In this document: positions 1-4,290 of the stretch, piece by piece | How positions within the stretch are numbered: the stretch's first letter is position 1 | Layout: every line of letters begins with the position of its first letter | Source: Tannerella sp. oral taxon 808 | Lineage (GTDB): Bacteria > Bacteroidota > Bacteroidia > Bacteroidales > Tannerellaceae | Direction: 5' to 3' | NCBI GenBank assembly: GCA_002890585.1 | Contig: MIQB01000087.1 | Location: forward strand, 1-8,167 | Length of the DNA: 8,167 nt | Program-made: the position numbers and the translations under genes | Notes under the pieces: generated by a model | What the model was told of the DNA's origin: nothing | Seen by the model: only the letters and a program-made list of their open reading frames with translations | Database searches by the model: none

Positions 1-58
1 GAGGAGTTTGTACATCCCTCTTTCCTGCCGGTTGCTTAGATCGAACTCACGTTAATTA
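1..58. other. Window-edge sequence, two possible partial genes
   Basis: This is too short to assign. On the + strand, frame 1 is open from the window edge to a TAG at 37-39, reading EEFVHPSFLPVA, so it could be the last 12 codons of an upstream gene. On the - strand an ATG at 15-13 reads MYKLL off the edge and is preceded by a purine-rich stretch (AGGAAAGAGGG) that could be a ribosome binding site, so a divergent gene is equally possible. Neither reading is supported by homology that I can recognise. Confidence 0.25.
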
Positions 59-74
59 ATGATTGACCACGACT

Positions 75-82
75 TACTTTTG
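75..82 (+). promoter_or_regulatory. Candidate Bacteroidetes -7 promoter element for the glutaminyl cyclase gene
   Basis: TACTTTTG is a full match to the Bacteroidetes sigma-ABfr -7 consensus TAnnTTTG. No good TTTG (-33) lies about 19 bases upstream; the sequence there is TTAA. A transcript would start near 88-90 and give a leader of about 23 bases before the ATG at 113. This supports 113, not 59, as the gene start, because an ATG at 59 would be upstream of the promoter. Confidence 0.5.
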
Positions 83-112
83 CGGGCGTTTGATAGCACA
101 CAAAACGTTGAC

Positions 113-1126
113 ATGAAAAAGATGACAAAATGGATCTGGCTGCCTGCGGTCTGCACACTGCTCGCGGGCTGCGGACAGAAAAAGACAGACGACGGCGCAA
201 ACGACGCAGCTAAACCACCGGTCCAGGTCGTAGCCCCGGCCTTCGATGCAGACAGCGCCTATGCCTACGTCGCCCGGCAGGTAGACTTCGGGCCACGCGT
301 GCCCGGATCAGAGGCACATACAGCGTGCGCCACCTATTTAACCGAAGAACTGAAGCGCCACGGCGCCACCGTCACCGTGCAAGAGGCCGAAGTCACCGCC
401 TACGACGGTAGGCGCCTCACAGCCAAAAACATCATCGGCGCCTTCGCACCCGAACGCACCCGCCGCATCCTCCTCTGCGCCCATTGGGACTCGCGCCCCT
501 TTGCCGATCGCGACCCCGACAAGGCACGGCAACACGCACCCATCGACGGAGCCGACGACGGAGCCAGCGGCGTGGGCGTCCTCCTCGAGATAGCCCGGCA
601 ACTCGGCAGCGCCGAAGGCCTGCCCGCGGATGTGGGCGTAGACATCGTCCTCTTCGACACCGAAGATGGCGGCACCCCAGCCTTCGATCCCGCCTCAAAC
701 AACCCGCAAAGTGAAGCCACATGGTGCCTCGGCTCGCAACACTGGTCGCGCTCACCACACACACCCGGCTACACGGCCGAGTATGGCATCCTGCTCGACA
801 TGGTCGGCTCCCGCGAAGCCGTCTTCTACCGCGAGCGCACCTCCGATCGCTACGCCGCCGCCTACGTCGACCGCGTCTGGACAGCCGCCCGCGACCTCGG
901 CTACGGCCGCTACTTCGTCAATGCCCCCGGCGGCAACCTCGTCGACGACCATGTCCACATCATCCGCGGCCTGCGCATCCCCTGCATCGACATCGTCAAC
1001 TTCGACCCCGAACGCAGCACCGGCTTCGGCACCTATTGGCACACCGGAGGCGACACAATGGACAACATCGACCGCGCCACCCTGCGCGCCGTCGGTCAGA
1101 CCGTCCTTTACGTAATCAAAGGGTAG
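113..1126 (+). CDS. Glutaminyl-peptide cyclotransferase (M28-fold glutaminyl cyclase), lipoprotein
   Basis: This protein of 337 residues cyclises N-terminal glutamine to pyroglutamate; in Bacteroidetes such enzymes are thought to act on exported proteins after signal peptidase cleavage. Residues 1-20 are a lipoprotein signal with lipobox LLAGC and Cys20, so it is membrane-anchored outside the cytoplasm. M28-type metal motifs follow in order: AHWDSRP at 123-129, GADDGASG at 146-153 (probable zinc Asp149), FDTEDG at 181-186 (Glu184/Asp185 at the place of the Glu-Glu pair of human cyclase), DDHVHI at 278-283, and YWHTGGDT at 308-315 (probable zinc His310). The aromatic-His pair and DDH motif point to glutaminyl cyclase rather than an ordinary aminopeptidase. 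I chose 113 because it gives a canonical signal peptide and lies just behind a -7 promoter box; an in-frame ATG at 59 would bury the signal. Third positions are strongly C-biased. sufE follows 91 bases downstream. Confidence 0.9.
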   Translation: MKKMTKWIWLPAVCTLLAGCGQKKTDDGANDAAKPPVQVVAPAFDADSAYAYVARQVDFGPRVPGSEAHTACATYLTEELKRHGATVTVQEAEVTAYDGRRLTAKNIIGAFAPERTRRILLCAHWDSRPFADRDPDKARQHAPIDGADDGASGVGVLLEIARQLGSAEGLPADVGVDIVLFDTEDGGTPAFDPASNNPQSEATWCLGSQHWSRSPHTPGYTAEYGILLDMVGSREAVFYRERTSDRYAAAYVDRVWTAARDLGYGRYFVNAPGGNLVDDHVHIIRGLRIPCIDIVNFDPERSTGFGTYWHTGGDTMDNIDRATLRAVGQTVLYVIKG

Positions 1127-1176
1127 TCAGAGGGTAGAACCTACTTCTAACTACCCCTAACTACCCTCTAACTACC
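1122..1176 (+). other. Inverted repeat spanning the cyclase stop codon
   Basis: Bases 1122-1137 (GGTAGTCAGAGGGTAG) can pair with 1161-1176 (CTACCCTCTAACTACC) at 15 of 16 positions across a 23-base loop. The left arm contains the cyclase TAG at 1124-1126. No T tract follows, so it is not a clear intrinsic terminator. It could stabilise the 3' end of the cyclase mRNA or act within a cyclase-sufE transcript. Confidence 0.45.
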
Positions 1177-1211
1177 GCGGCCGCAAGGCCGCATAACTAC
1201 CCCTAACTACC
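1148..1211 (+). repeat. Five direct repeats of TAACTACC
   Basis: The octamer TAACTACC occurs exactly at 1148, 1158, 1169, 1194 and 1204, mostly followed by C or T. Start-to-start spacings are 10, 11, 25 and 10 bases, close to DNA helical repeats; the 25-base step is where a GC-rich hairpin is inserted. The array ends 6 bases before the sufE ATG. It could be a set of regulator binding sites or a slippage-prone tandem repeat. Confidence 0.75.
1177..1192 (+). other. GC-rich hairpin with GCAA tetraloop
   Basis: GCGGCC (1177-1182) pairs perfectly with GGCCGC (1187-1192) around GCAA. In RNA this is a six-pair all-GC stem capped by a GNRA-class tetraloop, which is very stable. It sits between the third and fourth TAACTACC repeats and 25 bases before the sufE start, so it may affect processing or translation of a cyclase-sufE mRNA. 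There is no T tract. Confidence 0.55.
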
Positions 1212-1217
1212 CCCTAT

Positions 1218-1658
1218 ATGAAGACAATAAACGAACTGCAAGACGAGGTGATCGAGGAGTTCTCCACCTTCACCGATTGGATGGATAAATACGCTTTACT
1301 CATCGAGATGGGCAACGCATTAGAGCCCCTCGACGAACACCTGAAGACACCAGACAACCTCATCGACGGTTGCCAAAGCCGCGTCTGGCTGACGGCCGAC
1401 TTAGGCGCCGACGGACGGATCACGTTTCGCGGCGACAGCGACGCGGTGATCGTCAAAGGCATCGTCTCGCTACTGATCCGCGTCCTCTCGGGCCACACCC
1501 CGGCAGAGATCCTCACCTCCGACCTCTACTTCATCGACCGCATCGGCCTCCGGGAGCACCTCTCCCCCACCCGCTCCAACGGCCTCGTCTCCATGCTCAA
1601 GCAAATGAAGATGTACGCCGTAGCCTTCCAAGCGCAGGAGGAAAAATTTGATGAATGA
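1218..1658 (+). CDS. sufE: SufE-family cysteine desulfuration protein
   Basis: This 146-residue protein has the usual SufE length. It is expected to accept persulfide sulfur from a SufS-type cysteine desulfurase in the cytoplasm and pass it to Fe-S cluster assembly. The sequence shows the family hallmark GCQSRVWL at 51-58, with Cys52 at the place of the sulfur-accepting cysteine, and SPTRSNGL at 116-123 near the C-terminus. No other suf gene is in the window, so it is a stand-alone copy paired with the glutaminyl cyclase gene. There is no Shine-Dalgarno sequence; the ATG directly follows a C-rich repeat. The window also encodes an Fe-S enzyme (sdaA at 6986), but nothing links the two beyond general dependence on Fe-S biogenesis. 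An antitoxin gene starts 15 bases after its stop. Confidence 0.92.
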   Translation: MKTINELQDEVIEEFSTFTDWMDKYALLIEMGNALEPLDEHLKTPDNLIDGCQSRVWLTADLGADGRITFRGDSDAVIVKGIVSLLIRVLSGHTPAEILTSDLYFIDRIGLREHLSPTRSNGLVSMLKQMKMYAVAFQAQEEKFDE

Positions 1659-1673
1659 TCTAACGACACGATT

Positions 1674-1952
1674 ATGAATACGACAATGCCTAAATCCTCG
1701 GCATCGATCAACATAGATGCTGGGATGCTGGGACAAATACAGGAAGAGGCCGGGCGCGCAAACAAAACGCTCAGCGATTACTTAGAGTCGCTTCTCTATC
1801 GCTTGGGATACCGCCCATACAACAAGGAAACGATCCAAGCCTGTCGCGAAGCTCGAGAAGAACCGAGTGCCGGCGTGGTGGACACAAGCAGCATGGAGGC
1901 CTTCGTCTCCTCGATCTTGGGTGAGGAGAGGGAAGAGGATGAGGCGCATTGA
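1674..1952 (+). CDS. Antitoxin of a type II toxin-antitoxin pair (probable ribbon-helix-helix)
   Basis: A 92-residue, strongly acidic-tailed protein directly ahead of a YafQ-like toxin and overlapping it by 14 bases. Residues 8-50 fit a ribbon-helix-helix DNA-binding fold: a short strand (SASINI), then two helices around LSDYLESLLYRLGY. The C-terminal part, from about residue 67 (VVDTSSMEAFVSSIL), resembles the region by which such antitoxins wrap and neutralise the toxin. I therefore infer that it binds both the toxin and the operon promoter. The start at 1674 is the first ATG; an ATG at 1686 is a fair alternative. A weak -7-like sequence, AAAATTTG (1643-1650, one mismatch to TAnnTTTG), lies inside the end of sufE, so the pair could have its own promoter. 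The exact antitoxin family (RelB/DinJ-like or CopG-like) is not certain; the role rests mainly on the partner. Confidence 0.75.
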   Translation: MNTTMPKSSASINIDAGMLGQIQEEAGRANKTLSDYLESLLYRLGYRPYNKETIQACREAREEPSAGVVDTSSMEAFVSSILGEEREEDEAH

Positions 1953-2223
1953 ATATTCCACGAGGTTTCGGAAGGACTTCAAGCGGTATCTCAAGCAAGC
2001 GGACAAGCTGAAAAAGATCTTAGCTGCTGTCGAGATGCTGAAGACCGGGAGTGAGATGCCTCCTGCCATGTGCCCCCACAAGTTATCCGGCAACTATGCC
2101 GGATATATGGAGATGCATATCGGAAGAGATCTCCTGCTGATATGGATAGAGCGAAGCAAGTCCGGCGATGAAATCATCAAGCTGGTTCGATTGGGTTCCC
2201 ACTCGGAACTATTCGGGAAATAG
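1939..2223 (+). CDS. YafQ-like mRNA interferase toxin (RelE/ParE superfamily)
   Basis: A 94-residue basic protein expected to cleave mRNA on the ribosome when not bound by its antitoxin. The YafQ pattern is clear: YSTRFRKDFKR at 6-16, HKLSGNY at 47-53, MHIGRDLLLIW at 59-69, and GSHSELF at 87-93. His47, His60, Asp64, His88 and Phe92 line up with the catalytic His50, His63, Asp67, His87 and Phe91 of E. coli YafQ, with identical spacings except for about four extra residues (around SKSG) before the last His. The YafQ Trp68 position is Leu here. The toxin looks intact and probably active. The ATG at 1939 overlaps the antitoxin stop by 14 bases; the longer in-frame reading from 1867 would lie entirely inside the antitoxin gene and is rejected. 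Confidence 0.87.
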   Translation: MRRIEYSTRFRKDFKRYLKQADKLKKILAAVEMLKTGSEMPPAMCPHKLSGNYAGYMEMHIGRDLLLIWIERSKSGDEIIKLVRLGSHSELFGK

Positions 2224-2237
2224 GTTCCACGATGACG

Positions 2238-2258
2238 AAAAGTGCGCACCCGCTTTTT
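2238..2258 (+). terminator. Weak possible terminator after the toxin gene
   Basis: GCG (2244-2246) and CGC (2251-2253) can pair, extended by A-T pairs between the AAAAG before and the TTTTT (2254-2258) after. It sits 15 bases after the toxin stop. The stem is short and has a mismatch, so termination here is only plausible. The palindrome GTGCGCAC (2242-2249) inside it offers a competing fold. Confidence 0.3.
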
Positions 2259-2368
2259 CCTTCATCTTTGCCCACCGATAACAAAAGACAACACACACAG
2301 CAATAATGACAGAATAGATACTATATCATAAGACATAATCAAAAGCGGTTTTCAGCTTTATTCTTTAC
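2259..2368. other. AT-rich non-coding spacer, possible promoter of the downstream RNA
   Basis: No gene is visible. Bases 2281-2345 are clearly AT-rich compared with the flanking genes. TATTCTTT (2359-2366) is a partial match to the -7 element TAnnTTTG and would place a transcript start just at or after 2369, where the structured RNA begins. No convincing -33 TTTG is seen, so the promoter call is weak. Confidence 0.3.
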
Positions 2369-2520
2369 CTCTTGAAAGTTTGGCGACTATAACAGTGGTA
2401 TGTGAGAATAAGTTCGGAAAGCCTGCGCCTTACGGCGTGGGCTCGACTTATTTCGTTATACCACGGGTTACGCCAAACACCTCAAGAGAGCGAGAGCAGT
2501 TGAGTTCACGCTCTTTTTTT
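2369..2520 (+). ncRNA. Structured small RNA, 6S-like candidate
   Basis: About 150 bases with no open reading frame fold into one long rod. Paired segments from outside inward are: CTCTTGA (2369-2375) with TCAAGAG (2482-2488); GTTTGGCG (2378-2385) with CGCCAAAC (2471-2478); an internal loop of 9 and 6 bases; GTGGTAT (2395-2401) with ATACCAC (2458-2464); a second internal loop; AATAAGT (2407-2413) with ACTTATT (2446-2452); CG (2415-2416) with CG (2444-2445); and a nine-pair stem, 2421-2429 with 2434-2442, closed by TTAC. A terminator with a T tract follows directly and fixes the strand. A rod with central bubbles and its own terminator is the architecture of 6S RNA, known in Bacteroidetes (6S-Flavo and Bacteroidales-1 motifs). 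No SRP RNA GGAA tetraloop is present. A non-coding MITE-like inverted-repeat element is the main alternative. The RNA call is firm on structure; the 6S identity is inference. Confidence 0.62.
2487..2520 (+). terminator. Rho-independent terminator of the small RNA
   Basis: AGAGCG (2487-2492) pairs with CGCTCT (2509-2514), with a possible inner extension GAG/TTC. T residues run from 2514 to 2520. The left arm overlaps by two bases the closing strand of the upstream rod (2482-2488), as is common for independently terminated small RNAs. It also separates the RNA from the glycosyltransferase gene starting at 2555. Confidence 0.8.
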
Positions 2521-2554
2521 ATGCCGTAGCGTATGGTGCAGAGGTTTTTGGATT

Positions 2555-3295
2555 ATGATATTCAGCTATGCCATCGTCGTCCCGATGGCCAATGAAGAGG
2601 ACGATTTTGAGGCGTTTGTCGCCGTCTTGCGCGAGGCGCTGGATCGCATCGGTTCGGGCGCGGTCTATTTTGTGGTAGACGGTGTCTCGAAGGACGCCAC
2701 CCGTCGGCTCTGTGAAGAGCTGTCGGCCGCAGATGGGCGCTTCGTCACGGTCTGGGCGCCGGAGAACCGCAACGTCGTGGACGCCTACCTGCGCGGCTAT
2801 CGCGAGGCGTATGCCGGAGGCTATGAATACATCATTGAGATGGACGGCGGACTGTCGCACGATCCCCGCGCGCTGCCTATGTTCCTGCGCGTGCTCAACG
2901 AGGGCAATGAGTGCGCCTTCGGCAGCCGCTTCATGAACGGCGGCTCAATCTGCGACTCCAACCCGCGGCGCACGTTTCTCTCCCGCTCGGGAACGATCCT
3001 TTCCAACGTCTTGCTCGGCACGAAGCTGCACGACATGACGTCGGGCTATCAGGGCTTCCACCGCAGCGTCGTGGCCAGTTTTATGAACTATCCGCTGCTC
3101 TCCAAAGCCCATTTCTACCAAACAGAGCTACGCTACCTGCTGCGCAAGACGCGCTATGCGGAAGTGCCCATCCATTACCGTGCTCCCTCGCCCCGTGTCT
3201 CGCGAAACGCCATCCGCAACTCCTTCGCCGTCCTCTTCCATTACTTCTTCCGGCGCCTCCGCTTCCAATCGACATTCATCAAGCAATCCTCATGA
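2555..3295 (+). CDS. GT2 family glycosyltransferase, DPM1-like (polyprenyl-phosphate sugar synthase type)
   Basis: A 246-residue GT-A-fold enzyme expected to transfer a sugar from a nucleotide donor, most likely to polyprenyl phosphate on the cytoplasmic membrane face. Motifs in order: the first beta strand IVVPMANEED at 7-16, VVDGVSKDAT at 40-49, EMDGGLSHDP at 95-104 (metal-binding DxD region, with Asp97), FGSRFMNGGS at 122-131, and DMTSGYQGFHR at 160-170. The SHDP, GSR and D-TSG signature is that of dolichol-phosphate mannose synthases. The DAD of many homologues reads DGG here. There is no C-terminal membrane helix, so it resembles the soluble/peripheral subclass. The start at 2555 keeps the first beta strand. 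It begins 34 bases after a terminator with no obvious promoter between. Its stop overlaps the next start as ATGA. Donor and acceptor cannot be read from the sequence. Confidence 0.88.
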   Translation: MIFSYAIVVPMANEEDDFEAFVAVLREALDRIGSGAVYFVVDGVSKDATRRLCEELSAADGRFVTVWAPENRNVVDAYLRGYREAYAGGYEYIIEMDGGLSHDPRALPMFLRVLNEGNECAFGSRFMNGGSICDSNPRRTFLSRSGTILSNVLLGTKLHDMTSGYQGFHRSVVASFMNYPLLSKAHFYQTELRYLLRKTRYAEVPIHYRAPSPRVSRNAIRNSFAVLFHYFFRRLRFQSTFIKQSS

Positions 3296-4290
3296 ACGAT
3301 ACTTACTTAATCATTACCTCCATCGCCCCGGACACGCATCCGGTGCTGAATCTCTATGCCCACGAAGCCTCGAAACAGGGTATACCCTTCCTCGTGATCG
3401 GCGACCGAAAGAGTCCGCCGTTTCACCTCGATGGCTGTGACTTCTATTCCGTCGAACGGCAGGCGGAGCTGCCTTATCGGCTGGCTCGACTGCTGCCCTA
3501 CGGACATTATGCCCGTAAGAACCTCGGTTATTTGGAAGCGGCGGCTCGCGGCGCGAAAGTCATCATCGAAACGGATGATGACAATTATCCCGGCGACGCA
3601 TTCCTCGGTGCACGCAACCGGGAGACAGAGGCTGCCCTGCTCGTAGGCGCAGGTTGGGTGAACGTTTACCGTTACTACACCGATCAAAACATCTGGCCGC
3701 GCGGTTTCGCCCTCGAACTCGTGCGAGACCTTCCGGCCAACCCCGGAGTGCCGCAGATGGTCACCTCTCCGATATGGCAAGGGCTGGCGGATCGGAATCC
3801 CGACATCGACGCCATCTATCGGCTGACGCAGCCGCTGCCCGTGCACTTCGACAAAGGGCGGCGTCGCATCGCCTTAGCCACGGGGAGCATCTGCCCGTTC
3901 AACAGCCAGAACACGACATGGTTTCGCGAGGCCTTCCCGCTGATGTATCTGCCCTCGTATTGCAGCTTTCGGATGACAGACATTTGGCGCTCATTCGTGG
4001 CGCAGCGTATCGCGTGGACGTGTGGATGGAGCGTGCTGTTTCACGAAGCCACCGTGTGGCAGGAGCGCAACGAACACAGCATATTGAACGACTTCAAAGA
4101 CGAAATCTCAGGCTACTGCAACAACGGTGAGATCATGTGCCGCTTGACAGCCCTCGACCTGCGCGAGGGCACCGACGCCATCCCGGAGAACCTCCGCCGC
4201 TGCTATCGTGAGTTGGTCGACATGCAGCTGATTGATGGGCGCGAGCTGCCATTACTTGAAGCGTGGATCGAGGATATATGCGAGGCGTGA
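3292..4290 (+). CDS. STELLO/DUF288-type putative glycosyltransferase
   Basis: A 332-residue soluble protein with no signal peptide or membrane segment. The strongest signal is RKNLGYLEAAARGAKVIIET (76-95) followed by DDDN (96-98 and preceding Asp), which matches the conserved KN-GYL-A---GA--I-ETDDDN core of the DUF288/STELLO family (PF03385), best known from plant STELLO proteins and scattered in bacteria. The ETDDDN acidic cluster is probably the metal/nucleotide-sugar site. LATGSICPFNSQNT at 195-208 and a late W-ERNEHS segment (256-263) also look conserved. I chose the ATG at 3292 because it overlaps the preceding stop as ATGA, which suggests translational coupling; the open frame extends back to 2911, but that part only shadows the GT2 gene. 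Function is inferred from the family: transfer of a sugar in the pathway served by its two neighbours. The real acceptor is unknown. Confidence 0.78.
   Translation: MNDTYLIITSIAPDTHPVLNLYAHEASKQGIPFLVIGDRKSPPFHLDGCDFYSVERQAELPYRLARLLPYGHYARKNLGYLEAAARGAKVIIETDDDNYPGDAFLGARNRETEAALLVGAGWVNVYRYYTDQNIWPRGFALELVRDLPANPGVPQMVTSPIWQGLADRNPDIDAIYRLTQPLPVHFDKGRRRIALATGSICPFNSQNTTWFREAFPLMYLPSYCSFRMTDIWRSFVAQRIAWTCGWSVLFHEATVWQERNEHSILNDFKDEISGYCNNGEIMCRLTALDLREGTDAIPENLRRCYRELVDMQLIDGRELPLLEAWIEDICEA

Noticed and set aside
59..112. N-terminal extension of the glutaminyl cyclase from an ATG at 59
   Set aside because: It would bury the lipoprotein signal peptide 18 residues inside the protein and start upstream of the -7 promoter box at 75-82.
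1148..1211. CRISPR-like array
   Set aside because: Repeat units are only 8 bases with 2-3 base gaps; there are no spacers of constant length and no cas genes nearby.
2369..2488. 4.5S/SRP RNA or tRNA
   Set aside because: No GGAA tetraloop or SRP-conserved bulges, and no cloverleaf or tRNA T-loop sequence; the single long rod fits neither.
2369..2488. Miniature transposable element with terminal inverted repeats
   Set aside because: Not fully excluded, but the pairing continues through the centre to a tetraloop, no target-site duplication is seen at the ends, and a terminator follows on one strand, which favours an RNA gene.
2911..3291. 127-residue N-terminal extension of the STELLO-like gene
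   Set aside because: It only reads the GT2 gene in another frame, is rich in Arg, Pro and Leu without family motifs, and the ATGA overlap at 3292 is a natural start.
3307..3846. Antisense open frame of 179 codons opposite the STELLO-like gene
   Set aside because: No family motif and no initiation signal; it is explained by codon bias of the sense gene, which carries the ETDDDN signature.
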